From Sideroxydans sp. (GTDB lineage Bacteria > Pseudomonadota > Gammaproteobacteria > Burkholderiales > Gallionellaceae): DNA of 64,000 nucleotides. Under the pieces are notes generated by a model. It had not been told where the DNA came from. It worked only from the letters and a program-made list of their open reading frames with translations, and did no database searches. Where the stretch lies: NCBI GenBank assembly GCA_028710605.1, contig JAQTTU010000003.1, forward strand, positions 124,001 to 188,000, written 5' to 3'. This document shows positions 29,558 through 38,410 of this stretch, one piece after another; the first letter of the stretch is position 1; each line of letters starts with the position of its first letter. Position numbers and translations under genes: made by a program.

Positions 29558-30104
29558 ATGAACACCATACCCGATGCGCTTGCGGACGTTGAACGTGCTT
29601 TCAAGCATCTGGAGTTTGCTATCAAACTTATGTGCTATGCCGAAGCCGATCACATTGATCGAGAGAAGTTCGATACAGACGTCACATTGCTTCTCGAAGC
29701 AGAGAATGTTGGCTTTCCTGCGAGCACCTTTCAATCTCTCGATTCATTGGTCTTGGCAGCCCAAGCCAATGTTGGCATCTCATTTGGCGTTTCGGCTATC
29801 GTTCTAGACGCAGCATTCGAGGCTGCCGGTATCAGTCGAAAACCCGAATCAAATGCGCCTGCCGATCTTCTTCGTACTCTTGTTTTTTATGATTCGCAGC
29901 GCCTTTGCACACAATCCCGCAATGCCATGCTGGGAAGTGCGCGGTCCCTATCTACGAACGCTCACTCTTTTACTTGAAGGGGAAGGCATATCGGTCAATC
30001 TGCCCCAACTGCATGGCGCGCCGTTCGACTACAAAGACATTGGAGGTTTAGCTAATTGGTATCGCATTTGTCGTGCCGCCGAGCGGTTGATAAATGGCAC
30101 CTAA
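29558..30104 (+). pseudogene. Integron cassette 2: hypothetical protein with a frameshift
   Basis: The reading frame starts MNTIPDALADVERAFKHLEF at 29558 and runs to about 29885. Thereafter the same product seems to continue in the next frame as MIRSAFAHNPAMPCWEVRG to TAA at 30104. The switch lies at a run of six T (CTTGTTTTTTATG); removing one T joins ADLLRTLVF to MIRSAFAHNP. The stop lies inside the next attC, typical of cassettes. The first frame alone stops at 29977. It could be a real mutation, a slippage site or a sequence error. Confidence 0.7.
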
Positions 30105-30120
30105 CCCGGCGGTCAACAGG
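30099..30120 (+). repeat. Truncated integron attC site c
   Basis: ACCTAACCCGGCGGTCAACA is a canonical left half (RYYYAAC plus inner arm). I found no matching right half before the repeat at 30174, so the site is broken and marks the degraded end of the array. Confidence 0.6.
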
Positions 30121-30173
30121 AAAAAATCGTGGGGTCGGTTCTAACATTCCAACATTTCCACCCCCACACCTCT

Positions 30174-30275
30174 CGAAGATGCCCGTCAATAGCCGCTCTA
30201 CAGACAACACATGATGTAGATCGCCTATTGACGGGCGTTCCCACGAAGTGTGTATTTGAAAATTGAATTTTGATT
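30174..30275 (-). repeat. GCCTATTGACGGGC-family repeat, copy e (two opposed cores)
   Basis: It has an inverse core GCCCGTCAATAGCC at 30181-30194 and a forward core GCCTATTGACGGGC at 30223-30236. Around the middle is GATGTAGATC, and the tail AATTGAATTTTGATT resembles the AT-rich flank of copy c. It may have disrupted attC c. The rest of 30105-30386 shows nothing else. Confidence 0.82.
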
Positions 30276-30386
30276 GGCAGTTGGAGAGGAACTTCTGCTA
30301 GTTGGATTCGCCGCAGCACCCATGCAGTCAACGGCGATTATTCCTGCGCAGGCACACTATCGTACCTGCCCTTCCAAGCTAACGCG

Positions 30387-30617
30387 TTAGTGCGCTTGCC
30401 CAACCAGTGGATGAGATTTTTTCAGTTTGGTCAGTTCGGTTTTGATGTCGGCAAGCGAAGTCGTTTCCAGCCATTTATTCCTGTCCGTCGTGTAATCACC
30501 CCAACCCGCTTCGCTTTGTTGTAAGAAACGTACCATCCCCACCGTCCCCAATCCTTGCGTCAGGGCATCAAGCCCTGCCCGTCTGATTTCATTGGGAGTC
30601 ATATTGTGTGCGTTCAT
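30387..30617 (-). CDS. Hypothetical partner of the PIN gene (76 aa)
   Basis: Starts MNAHNMTPNEIRRAGLDALT and ends KKSHPLVGQAH. The ATG follows the TAA of the PIN gene with no gap and has AGGAGGTAATCTAA before it, so the two are strictly coupled. Its small size and coupling suggest an antitoxin-like role, though I recognise no DNA-binding fold. It reads as mostly helical with a WGDYTTDRNKWL segment. Confidence 0.7.
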   Translation of the reverse strand: MNAHNMTPNEIRRAGLDALTQGLGTVGMVRFLQQSEAGWGDYTTDRNKWLETTSLADIKTELTKLKKSHPLVGQAH

Positions 30618-31058
30618 TTAGATTACCTCCTGTAGCCATGCCAACGGATTCACGGCATGTAGTTCGATTTCGCCAATATGTTGCCGCACTTTTTTCAGCA
30701 GCTTGTCGTCCGTGCTCAAGAATACATCCACGTCCGCCATTCGCGCACATGAAATATGCAGCGCATCCAGCGCGGTAAAGCCCAGTTGCTGAATCTTTTC
30801 AGCTTCTTGATAAATCGCCTCAGTCAACTCAAGCCGCAACGAAGCACCCGATTCCAATGACCACAACCGCTCCTTGCGTTCCTCATTCGGAGTTTTGCTG
30901 ATTTCATATAGCACCGCATCACTGCTTACCCACGTCCATTCCGCCTGCTCAACCTGCCTGATAATCCCCAGCACCGCCTCTGCCTCAAGATGCACCCGCA
31001 TTTGTGACTGATCGTCAAATGGGCGATTCAAGCAACAAACATCAAGGTATATCTTCAT
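30618..31058 (-). CDS. PIN-domain protein
   Basis: 146 residues. MKIYLDVCCLNRPFDDQSQM carries the first catalytic Asp, FTALDALHISCARMADVDVF the central acidic residues, and FLSTDDKLLKK the last. This is the type of PIN protein with an N-terminal YLDxCxLNRPFDD motif. It is the middle gene of a leftward trio: DUF433 upstream (56-base gap) and the 76-residue gene downstream. Confidence 0.85.
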   Translation of the reverse strand: MKIYLDVCCLNRPFDDQSQMRVHLEAEAVLGIIRQVEQAEWTWVSSDAVLYEISKTPNEERKERLWSLESGASLRLELTEAIYQEAEKIQQLGFTALDALHISCARMADVDVFLSTDDKLLKKVRQHIGEIELHAVNPLAWLQEVI

Positions 31059-31114
31059 GTTGTCCGTTTAATTCCAGCCGTAGTTAAGAATCGGATGCGA
31101 ACCACGATTTATTT

Positions 31115-31339
31115 TCAAATCGCCAAACAATCCATTCGATTAATGTGAGTCAGCCGTGCTGCATATGACAGCGCCGCCAGAATGTCTTCGCGTTCAAGGT
31201 CTTCGTAATCGGCCAAAATCTCTTCGGTGGTCATGCCGCTGGTCAGCCACTCCAACACGTTTTCCACCGGATAGCGCAAGCCGCGAATGCAGGGCTTGCC
31301 GTGGCATACCAACGGATCAACTGTAATGCGCTCGCTCAT
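31115..31339 (-). CDS. DUF433 domain protein
   Basis: 74 residues. MSERITVDPLVCHGKPCIRG and the helix-turn-helix-like TTEEILADYEDLEREDILAA are diagnostic of DUF433, a family of putative VapB-type antitoxins usually paired with a DUF5615 PIN-like protein. That usual partner is missing here; a different kind of PIN gene follows. The ribosome site GGAGGCCAATAA precedes the ATG. Confidence 0.85.
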   Translation of the reverse strand: MSERITVDPLVCHGKPCIRGLRYPVENVLEWLTSGMTTEEILADYEDLEREDILAALSYAARLTHINRMDCLAI

Positions 31340-31446
31340 TTATTGGCCTCCTGTTTTCCTGAGAAATATTGACGCTGTCTATTCACAACCAGCGACCGCA
31401 TCTTACACCAGCCCCGATAATATATGCCTCCGAGCCAGCCGATTTA

Positions 31447-31545
31447 AAACACCAACCTCTTGGGAACGCCCGTCAATAGGCGATCTACGCTATGCACTTG
31501 ATGTAGATGCCCGAAAATAGGGGCTTGCGGGCAAGGTGCGTTTGG
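31447..31545 (-). repeat. GCCTATTGACGGGC-family repeat, copy f
   Basis: The inverse core GCCCGTCAATAGGC lies at 31469-31482, then GATCTACGC, then ATGTAGATGCCC, an AAAATAGGGGCTTGCGGGC arm and AAGGTGCGTTT. The right-hand core is decayed. The element lies upstream of the DUF433 gene. Confidence 0.8.
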
Positions 31546-31563
31546 ATTTTCCTGCAATGCCGC

Positions 31564-32724
31564 CTAACTATGCCCTTCCGCCCCGTTGCGCAGTTTCCAC
31601 CACATCAGCAACATCCCCAGCAGCGCCATGCCCGCGCTGAACGAATACAACGCCGACGCGCCCCAGTGTTGCCAGATCGGGCCGCTGGCCAGCCCGCCCA
31701 GCATGCCGCCCGCGCCGTAGGTGAAGCTGCCGTAGAGCGCCTGACCTTTGGATTGATGGCGGCCTTGAAAGAACTCATGCACCAAGCCCACTGAGGCGGC
31801 GTGGAACGAGCCGAAGCTGAGCGCGTGCAGCACTTGTGCGAACAGCAGCAACACGACGACATCCACCGCCCAGCCAATCAGCAAAAAGCGCAGCACCGCC
31901 GCGCCGAAGCTGATGAGCAGGATGCGTGTGAAGCCGAAGCGTTTCACTAGCACAGGCATGACGAAGAACACGCCGATCTCGCAGATCACACCCAGCGCCC
32001 ACAGCATGCCCACCGTGCTTTTGGCGTAGCCGTGTTCGACCAGATAGATGGAATAGAAAGTGTAGTAAGGGCCGTGCGCCACCGCCATCAGGAAGCATGC
32101 GCCGAACAAGGCCAGCACGCGCGGCTGCATTACGATTTGTTTGATCGGCTGATGGTCGGTGTGATGCGCGATCACCTCGGTATGCGGAATCTGGCGCGAG
32201 AAGATCAGGATGCCGACCTCGCACACCAGTCCCGCCCATAGCAGCCACGCGATGGCGATGTAGTCGAAGGCATAGCCCAACCCCACCACCGAGACGATGA
32301 AGCCGATGGAACCCCAGGAACGGATGCGCCCGTAATGCGCGGTATTTTTGCCCAGATAAGAAAGCGTGGTCGCCTCCACCAGCGGCATCGACGCGCTCCA
32401 GAAAAAGCTCATCAGCACCAGCACCAGAAACATGCCCCAGAAACTGGTGGTGGCGAACACGCCCAGATAAAACAGCGCGCTCAATGTCGCCGCCACTTGC
32501 ACCACCAATAGTCGCTTGCCCGTGTGGTCGGCCAGCCAGCCCCACAGGTTGGGCGCGACCATGCGCATCACCGGCTGGATGGACATCAGCACGGAAATCT
32601 CGATGGCGCTGAAATGGATGGATTGCAGGTACAAACTCCAGTAAGGCGAGAACAATCCCACAAAGGAGTAGTAGAAAAAATAGAATCCGGCGATGCGCCA
32701 GTGGTAGTTCTTGGTGGTGGACAT
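31564..32724 (-). CDS. Major facilitator superfamily transporter (HcaT-like)
   Basis: 386 residues with about twelve membrane segments. The start MSTTKNYHWRIAGFYFFYYS and the segment FSPYWSLYLQ fit the MFS_1-like family that includes the 3-phenylpropionate transporter HcaT. LWGWLADHTGKRLLVV is the conserved loop 2-3 motif. The substrate cannot be told, and no catabolic genes lie nearby. It is transcribed alone, 63 bases after the SWIM gene's stop. Confidence 0.8.
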   Translation of the reverse strand: MSTTKNYHWRIAGFYFFYYSFVGLFSPYWSLYLQSIHFSAIEISVLMSIQPVMRMVAPNLWGWLADHTGKRLLVVQVAATLSALFYLGVFATTSFWGMFLVLVLMSFFWSASMPLVEATTLSYLGKNTAHYGRIRSWGSIGFIVSVVGLGYAFDYIAIAWLLWAGLVCEVGILIFSRQIPHTEVIAHHTDHQPIKQIVMQPRVLALFGACFLMAVAHGPYYTFYSIYLVEHGYAKSTVGMLWALGVICEIGVFFVMPVLVKRFGFTRILLISFGAAVLRFLLIGWAVDVVVLLLFAQVLHALSFGSFHAASVGLVHEFFQGRHQSKGQALYGSFTYGAGGMLGGLASGPIWQHWGASALYSFSAGMALLGMLLMWWKLRNGAEGHS

Positions 32725-32787
32725 AACGGGTAAACGACTAAACGGCGCGCATTTTACATCGCGCCGCTCAATCGGGATTCGTTATGG

Positions 32788-34509
32788 TTACAACTTGTCC
32801 AGCAGCTTGATGAAATTGCGCTTGGCTTTGTATTTGGCGCGCAGTAGCGCGGTGTATTGGCCGAATTCCAGCGGATGTTGCAGACGCGCAAACAGCGGCT
32901 TCAATTTTTTTAGCAGTTTGATCGCCTCTTCGTAGGCGGTGTTATTGGTTTGCTCGACTGCCTTTTCGATCAGCCTCCGATAGACCGGCGCAGCATCGCC
33001 CGGATGTTCTACCTCGCGCGCGATGGCGAGCCCCAGCCACAACGGATCGCCGATGTCTCCCCGCTGTGCGGCCTGCCATGCGGCCTCGGCGTTCTTTTCC
33101 CACAGATGAATTTCCACCAGAATCGCGGCGCTCGAATAGTAATTCCGCTTGCCGCTCTCGCTGGTGATCAGCTTGTCCAGCAGCTCGAACGCTTGTTGCC
33201 GATAGGTCGTCCAACACTTGGCTTTATCGGAAAAATGCTTCAATTTTTGGTATTGATCCAAGCCGGGCCGTTCGGCGAATTGCACCCAGATCAAGCGCAT
33301 CGCCTCATCGCCGCGCTTGCGCCGCAAATATTCCTCGGCGAGAAAATCGCGCAAGCGGTTGTCCGGCTTATCGGGAAACGCTTTCATACCGCGCTCCGCC
33401 CAGTCCAGCGCCTGATCGTGTAGCCGGTGGCTACGGTAAATTTCGGCAATGCCGAGATAATTCCACACGCCGGATAAATCGCGCGACTTCACCGCGACCA
33501 AGGCTTCGACATCGCCGGAAAGTTCGGCGATGGCCTCCATAACGCGGGTGATGCGCCAACGCTGGCTATCGTATTCTCCGCGCGCTTTTTCCTGCGTGAT
33601 CGGCTCAATTTTGCGCCAAGCCTCTTCGGCCAGCTGTATGAATCTGGCTTTCCCTTCTTTACCCAACACCTTGGCATAGCGGCGCAAACTATCGTAAAAA
33701 GCGTCGAAACCGCCGCCCGTTTCATACTTGAATAAACGCTCCGCCAATGCCACAGGATCGGGGCGGGATGCCGCGCACGCCTTGTGGTGCAGCGCGCCCA
33801 AGCGCTCCAGCATATCGGTCATTTCGCCGCCGTTCGAATCGTCCACATACTCGCAAGCCGCTTCGACGCGGGTGATGGCATATTCGGCCAGCTCGACCAG
33901 CATGTCCGCCTGACCTTGCTGCAACAACTCCTCAAGCGCAGCGGCAATGTTGTCCAGGCTCGCCGCGTAGCTCGGCATCTCGTGCCAATCCACATATCCG
34001 CCCGTATTTATTGCCTTATCTATGGCCGCGCGAAAACCTTTGATAGTCGAAGCCGGCCCCGCCGCGCGCCGCGCTTTCAGCAGCAAATTTTCGTACAAGA
34101 CATCATCGCGCTTCGCGCTTTCCAAAAGCCACGCCGCCAGCGTTGGCGCATCCTGCAAGCCAACAAAATCGCTGATTTCCAGCCACGGGTTACTCTTCTT
34201 TTTTCTGCCTGACTTCGCCCCGGCCTCCCCGCCAGATTCAGCCAACCAAGCCAAACCCACCGCGACGCAATGCTTGCAAAAATTGCCGTCCAGCCCTTGC
34301 GGGCAGGAACACTCAGACTCGATTTCGCCGTCCTCCACCCACAACTTGACCGTATATGAATACGAACCCGCAACCCGCGCCGATAACACGTCATCCGCCA
34401 CCTTCATACGACTGACGGCGGAACTGTTGAAGTAAGCCTCACCCCGCCCGAACACAGCAGAGCCTGCGAGTTTTTTTAGCTTTGCGGAGGATAAATGGTC
34501 GGTGAGCAT
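32788..34509 (-). CDS. SWIM zinc-finger domain protein
   Basis: 573 residues. The N-terminal part has ESECSCPQGLDGNFCKHCVA, the CxCx(n)CxH/C SWIM finger, at about residues 60-85. The remaining 450 residues are helical with repeat-like stretches (LDWAERGMKAFPDKPDNRLR), suggesting a superhelical scaffold. ATG 34509 (MLTDHLSSAKLKKLAGSAVF) was chosen over an ATG 66 bases upstream. Such proteins are often found singly; the function is unknown, possibly nucleic-acid or protein binding. Confidence 0.8.
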   Translation of the reverse strand: MLTDHLSSAKLKKLAGSAVFGRGEAYFNSSAVSRMKVADDVLSARVAGSYSYTVKLWVEDGEIESECSCPQGLDGNFCKHCVAVGLAWLAESGGEAGAKSGRKKKSNPWLEISDFVGLQDAPTLAAWLLESAKRDDVLYENLLLKARRAAGPASTIKGFRAAIDKAINTGGYVDWHEMPSYAASLDNIAAALEELLQQGQADMLVELAEYAITRVEAACEYVDDSNGGEMTDMLERLGALHHKACAASRPDPVALAERLFKYETGGGFDAFYDSLRRYAKVLGKEGKARFIQLAEEAWRKIEPITQEKARGEYDSQRWRITRVMEAIAELSGDVEALVAVKSRDLSGVWNYLGIAEIYRSHRLHDQALDWAERGMKAFPDKPDNRLRDFLAEEYLRRKRGDEAMRLIWVQFAERPGLDQYQKLKHFSDKAKCWTTYRQQAFELLDKLITSESGKRNYYSSAAILVEIHLWEKNAEAAWQAAQRGDIGDPLWLGLAIAREVEHPGDAAPVYRRLIEKAVEQTNNTAYEEAIKLLKKLKPLFARLQHPLEFGQYTALLRAKYKAKRNFIKLLDKL

Positions 34510-34601
34510 AATGATGAGCCTAATGAACTTCCTTGGATTATGGGGATTCGGGCTGTAATGTCGAATTACATCCATACCGTGAGAAACCGGGTACGGCGAC
34601 C

Positions 34602-34916
34602 TTACACAGAAGAATGCGTTTTAAGCCAGTCGCGCAAAGCTGCATTTACGCGCGTTTGCCAGCCTGCACCCGATGCGCGAAAAGCGGCCAGCACATCTTT
34701 ATCGAGGCGGATTGCCACTTGCTCTTTTGTGCCAGAGCCCGCCGGACGACCGCGCTTGGCGCGATAGGATTCCATCGCGGCATTCAATTCTTCCGCAGTG
34801 GCCGGGCGATCATCTTCATCTTTGCCATCCCAGACGAAATCTTTTTTTGGTGGAATAGCGCGAACCGCTGCCAACACTTCTTTACGACTCATTGCATTCG
34901 TTTTCGAGCCAGTCAT
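34602..34916 (-). CDS. brnA: BrnA family antitoxin
   Basis: 104 residues. The C-terminal half VAIRLDKDVLAAFRASGAGW and QTRVNAALRDWLKTH is the BrnA-type ribbon-helix-helix DNA-binding domain. The N-terminus binds the toxin. ATG 34916 with GAGGTGTACG before it overlaps the brnT end by 35 bases; a second ATG at 34892 is possible. It represses its own operon and neutralises BrnT in known systems. Confidence 0.88.
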   Translation of the reverse strand: MTGSKTNAMSRKEVLAAVRAIPPKKDFVWDGKDEDDRPATAEELNAAMESYRAKRGRPAGSGTKEQVAIRLDKDVLAAFRASGAGWQTRVNAALRDWLKTHSSV

Positions 34917-35181
34917 CGTACACCTCACGTTCTTTGTTGCTTGCAGGTCGAAAGCTGATGACGCGCGTTGCACCTTCGCGCCCGGTATGAACCACCGTCA
35001 GCACCGCCAGAAAGCCCAGCGCATAGGAAACCGATTGCACTCGAACCTCGCCGCCTCTCACCGTCGAGACATCCATACGGTAACGCGAATCCAGCACCTC
35101 GCTCGCATCGGCGAAATCGAAACCATGCTTGCGCAAATTTACGCGGCGTTTGGTTTCATCCCAGATCAGCTTGGTTTCCAT
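34882..35181 (-). CDS. brnT: BrnT family ribonuclease toxin
   Basis: 99 residues. LIWDETKRRVNLRKHGFDFA is the BrnT N-terminus with the catalytic-site Lys/His, and ATRVISFRPASNKEREVYDD the conserved C-terminal part. The start METKLIWDE at 35181 fits the family; 12 upstream codons were dropped. The order toxin then antitoxin with overlap is standard. The pair sits 228 bases upstream of grpE on the other strand. Confidence 0.9.
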   Translation of the reverse strand: METKLIWDETKRRVNLRKHGFDFADASEVLDSRYRMDVSTVRGGEVRVQSVSYALGFLAVLTVVHTGREGATRVISFRPASNKEREVYDDWLENECNES

Positions 35182-35354
35182 GCAAATAAGTGTATATGCG
35201 TTAATTAAGGCAATCAAGCATTATTCGTAGATGCAAAAAATGAGCTGGATCACTCGCGAGTTTTGCCAGACGTGGTGATTTTCTACGTGCATTCACGCAC
35301 AGACTGTAATCAGCGCGATACCAGAAAATTTGCATGACTTTTTTCACATCAGCC

Positions 35355-35380
35355 CTTGAAATACCCAACCCCGCCCCAAT
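35355..35380 (+). promoter_or_regulatory. Sigma-32 (heat-shock) promoter of grpE
   Basis: CTTGAAA at 35355-35361, a 12-base spacer, and CCCCAAT at 35374-35380 match the RpoH consensus CTTGAAA-N(11-16)-CCCCAT. It lies 30 bases before grpE, whose ribosome site is AAGGAGAGCCGC. Confidence 0.85.
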
Positions 35381-35409
35381 AAACCACCAGTCGAAACAAG
35401 GAGAGCCGC

Positions 35410-35937
35410 ATGGAACAGAACGAGAACACCCCGCAAAACGAACAAGCACAAGCAAACGCCGAAACTCCGGCGGAGACGATGCCCAGTCTGGAAGAGATGT
35501 TGAAAGCAGCCGAACTCAAAGCGCAGGAGCACTACGATGCCTGGATGTACGCCAAGGCCGAAGGCGAGAACATCCGCCGCCGTGCAGCGGAAGATGTGAG
35601 CAAGGCGCAGAAGTTCGCGGTGGAGCGTTTTTCCAACGAGATGCTGGCGGTGATGGATAGCCTGCAAGCCGGGTTGGCGGTGGAAACCGCCACTGTGGAA
35701 AGTTTCAAGAGCGGCATGGAGCTGACCCTGAAGCAACTTTCCAACGTGTTCGAGAAATTCAACATCAAGGAAGTCAACCCGGTCGGCGAAAAGCTCGACC
35801 CGCACAAGCATCAGGCGATCACCATGGTGGAAAGCGACCAGCCTGCCAATACGGTAGTGAGCGTGATGCAAAAGGGTTACACGCTGAACGAGCGCGTGTT
35901 GCGTCCGGCATTGGTGATGGTGGCCAAAGGAAAATAA
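35410..35937 (+). CDS. grpE: Nucleotide exchange factor GrpE
   Basis: 175 residues: an acidic, disordered N-terminus, a long coiled coil, and a C-terminal beta domain ([20 protein letters not shown]). It releases ADP from DnaK. It follows an RpoH-type promoter and is the first gene of the grpE-dnaK-dnaJ cluster, with an unexpected small gene before dnaK. Confidence 0.95.
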   Translation: MEQNENTPQNEQAQANAETPAETMPSLEEMLKAAELKAQEHYDAWMYAKAEGENIRRRAAEDVSKAQKFAVERFSNEMLAVMDSLQAGLAVETATVESFKSGMELTLKQLSNVFEKFNIKEVNPVGEKLDPHKHQAITMVESDQPANTVVSVMQKGYTLNERVLRPALVMVAKGK

Positions 35938-35938
35938 T

Positions 35939-36151
35939 ATGTCCTTAGCTATTTACTCAAAACTAGATTGCCGCAAAGAATTTGCTCGCGTCCACAATTC
36001 TTTAGTTCAAGTTCAGCTAAATCTGAATTTACAACGATTTCTTGACCAGTTCAGTGACGATCAACTTCATATTGCATTCGACAAACTTGTTGAAGACGGA
36101 ATACTTGAGAAACGTGGCGACAATTATTTTATCGTCGAAACAAAATTATAG
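35939..36151 (+). CDS. Hypothetical 70-residue protein inserted between grpE and dnaK
   Basis: The ATG lies one base after the grpE stop, with AAAGGAAAATAAT as ribosome site. The protein starts MSLAIYSKLDCRKEFARVHN and ends IAFDKLVEDGILEKRGDNYF, then IVETKL. The last part looks like the recognition helix and wing of a winged-helix fold. Codon use is AT-rich, unlike grpE and dnaK. It would be heat-induced with its neighbours. I do not recognise the family. Confidence 0.65.
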   Translation: MSLAIYSKLDCRKEFARVHNSLVQVQLNLNLQRFLDQFSDDQLHIAFDKLVEDGILEKRGDNYFIVETKL

Positions 36152-36233
36152 AGCTTCGCGCTATTGAAATCAGTAACACGCACCCCCAGTTTATGCAGCA
36201 TCGAATTAAACAAACTTTTGAAAGGAAAGCATC

Positions 36234-38177
36234 ATGGGAAAAATCATCGGTATTGACTTGGGCACGACGAACTCTTGTGTGGCCATCATGGAAAACGGCA
36301 AGACCAAGGTGATCGAGAACGCGGAAGGCACGCGCACGACACCGTCCATCATTGCCTACATGGAAGACGGCGAAGTGCTGGTGGGCGCGCCCGCCAAGCG
36401 TCAGGCCGTGACCAACCCCAAGAACACCTTGTACGGCGTGAAACGCCTGATCGGTCGTCGCTTCGAAGAACCGATGGTGCAGAAGGACATCAACATGGTG
36501 CCCTACTCCATCGTCAAGGCCAAGAACGGCGACGCTTGGGTGAAGGTGCGCGACAAGGAAATCTCCGCGCCGGAAATCTCCGCGCAAGTGCTGGCCAAAA
36601 TGAAAAAGACCGCCGAAGATTATCTGGGCGAGCCCGTCACCGAAGCCGTCATCACTGTGCCCGCTTACTTCAACGACTCGCAGCGTCAAGCGACCAAGGA
36701 CGCGGGCCGCATCGCCGGTCTGGACGTGAAACGTATCATCAACGAACCGACCGCAGCCGCATTGGCCTTCGGCTTGGACAAGCAGGAAGGCGATCGCAAG
36801 ATCGCGGTGTATGACCTGGGCGGCGGCACGTTCGACATCTCCATCATCGACATCGCCGAAATCGACGGCGAGCACCAGTTCGAAGTGATGTCCACCAACG
36901 GCGACACCTTCCTCGGCGGCGAAGACTTCGACATGCGCGTGATCGAATTCCTGGTGGAAGAGTTCAAGAAAGAAAGCGGCGTTGACCTGAAGAAGGACAT
37001 GCTGGCCTTGCAACGCCTGAAAGACGCGGCGGAAAAAGCCAAGATCGAATTGTCTTCCGCACAACAGACCGAAGTGAACCTGCCTTACATCACTGCCGAT
37101 GCCACCGGCCCGAAACACCTGGCCGTGAAGATCACCCGCGCCAAGCTGGAAAGCATCGTGGAAGACTTGGTCGCGCGCACCATCGAGCCGTGCAAGATCG
37201 CGATGAAGGATGCAGGCGTGACCAATGCCGACATCGCCGACGTGATTCTGGTCGGCGGCCAGACCCGTATGCCCATGGTGCAGGAGAAGGTGAAAGCGTT
37301 TTTCGGCAAGGAAGCGCGCAAGGACGTGAACCCGGACGAAGCCGTGGCCGTTGGCGCTGCGATCCAGGGCGGCGTGCTGCAAGGCGAAGTGAAGGACGTG
37401 CTGTTGCTCGACGTGACTCCGTTGTCTCTGGGTATCGAGACCATGGGCGGCGTGATGACCAAGCTCATCAAGAAAAACACCACCATCCCGACCAAGGCAT
37501 CGCAAGTGTTCTCCACTGCCGATGACAACCAGTCCGCCGTGACCATCCACGTGCTGCAAGGCGAGCGCGAGATGTCTTCCGGCAACAAGAGCCTGGGCCA
37601 GTTCAACCTGTCCGACATCCCGCCCGCACCGCGCGGCATGCCGCAGATCGAAGTGACTTTCAACATCGACGCGAACGGTATTTTGCACGTGAGCGCGAAA
37701 GACAAAGCCACCGGCAAGGAAGCCAACATCACCATCAAGGCCAGCTCCGGCTTGAGCGAGGAAGAAATCAACCGCATGGTGGCCGATGCCGAAGCGCACG
37801 CCGACGAAGACAAGAAGGCCATGGAACTGGTGACCGCGCGCAACCAACTGGACGCGCTGATCCACTCCACCAACAAGTCGATGAAGGAATACGGCGAACA
37901 TCTGACAGCTGACGAAAAAGCCGCCGTCGAAGCTGCACTGAAGTCCGCCGAAGAAGTCGTAAAAGGCGACGACAAGGAAGCCATCGAAGCCAAAGCCGAA
38001 GCACTGGCCACTGCCGCGCAAAAGCTGGGCGAGAAGATGTATGCCGCCGAGCAAGCCAAGGCCGGAGCGGGCGCGGAAGCTGGCGGATGCGAAGGCTGTG
38101 CACCGGGCAGCGAAGGCAAGGCGAATGACGCGGACGTAGTGGATGCCGAATTCACCGAAGTGAAGGACAAAAAGTAA
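36234..38177 (+). CDS. dnaK: Chaperone DnaK
   Basis: 647 residues. The ATPase domain starts [20 protein letters not shown]. Phosphate motifs are [20 protein letters not shown] (core [10 protein letters not shown]) and [11 protein letters not shown]. The substrate domain begins at [20 protein letters not shown], and the acidic tail ends [11 protein letters not shown]. The tail contains an unusual [13 protein letters not shown] stretch with two cysteines. The ribosome site is GAAAGGAAAGCATC. Confidence 0.98.
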   Translation: MGKIIGIDLGTTNSCVAIMENGKTKVIENAEGTRTTPSIIAYMEDGEVLVGAPAKRQAVTNPKNTLYGVKRLIGRRFEEPMVQKDINMVPYSIVKAKNGDAWVKVRDKEISAPEISAQVLAKMKKTAEDYLGEPVTEAVITVPAYFNDSQRQATKDAGRIAGLDVKRIINEPTAAALAFGLDKQEGDRKIAVYDLGGGTFDISIIDIAEIDGEHQFEVMSTNGDTFLGGEDFDMRVIEFLVEEFKKESGVDLKKDMLALQRLKDAAEKAKIELSSAQQTEVNLPYITADATGPKHLAVKITRAKLESIVEDLVARTIEPCKIAMKDAGVTNADIADVILVGGQTRMPMVQEKVKAFFGKEARKDVNPDEAVAVGAAIQGGVLQGEVKDVLLLDVTPLSLGIETMGGVMTKLIKKNTTIPTKASQVFSTADDNQSAVTIHVLQGEREMSSGNKSLGQFNLSDIPPAPRGMPQIEVTFNIDANGILHVSAKDKATGKEANITIKASSGLSEEEINRMVADAEAHADEDKKAMELVTARNQLDALIHSTNKSMKEYGEHLTADEKAAVEAALKSAEEVVKGDDKEAIEAKAEALATAAQKLGEKMYAAEQAKAGAGAEAGGCEGCAPGSEGKANDADVVDAEFTEVKDKK

Positions 38178-38186
38178 AACCCATTA

Positions 38187-38263
38187 GCCACAGAGAACAC
38201 AGAGCACACAGAGAAATTTGTTACACGCTCCACGTTCTCTGTGACCTCTGTGTTCTCTGTGGC
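38187..38263. repeat. CACAGAG-type hairpin
   Basis: The left arm GCCACAGAGAACACAGAGCA continues to ACACAGAG. The right arm TCTCTGTGACCTCTGTGTTC runs to TCTGTGGC. It starts right after the dnaK stop. Confidence 0.82.
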
Positions 38264-38274
38264 AAATAATCGAA

Positions 38275-38357
38275 TGTAGGATGGGTTGAGCGCAGCGATA
38301 CCCATCAATACGCGCGATAAGCAATGATGGGTATCGCTGCGCTCCACCCATCCTACA
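38275..38357. repeat. GTAG-type hairpin with 33-bp arms
   Basis: Arms 38275-38307 and 38325-38357 (TGTAGGATGGGTTGAGCGCA...) are inverse with one mismatch. Together with the CACAGAG hairpin it fills the dnaK-dnaJ gap and may uncouple the two genes' expression. Confidence 0.85.
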
Positions 38358-38410
38358 AATGCAGGCTCGCTTTTCAACTGACGAATAGCGACTAATTACT
38401 AACGACTGTT

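Noticed and set aside
30371-30403. GCTAACGCGTTAGTG and GCCCAAC near 30.4 kb considered as the missing half of attC c
   Set aside because: The arms do not pair with the left half at 30099, and part lies within the coding sequence of the 76-residue gene.
36129-38054. 641-residue frame antisense to dnaK
   Set aside because: Histidine- and glycine-rich translation with no motifs, a common shadow of GC-rich genes; dnaK on the plus strand is certain.
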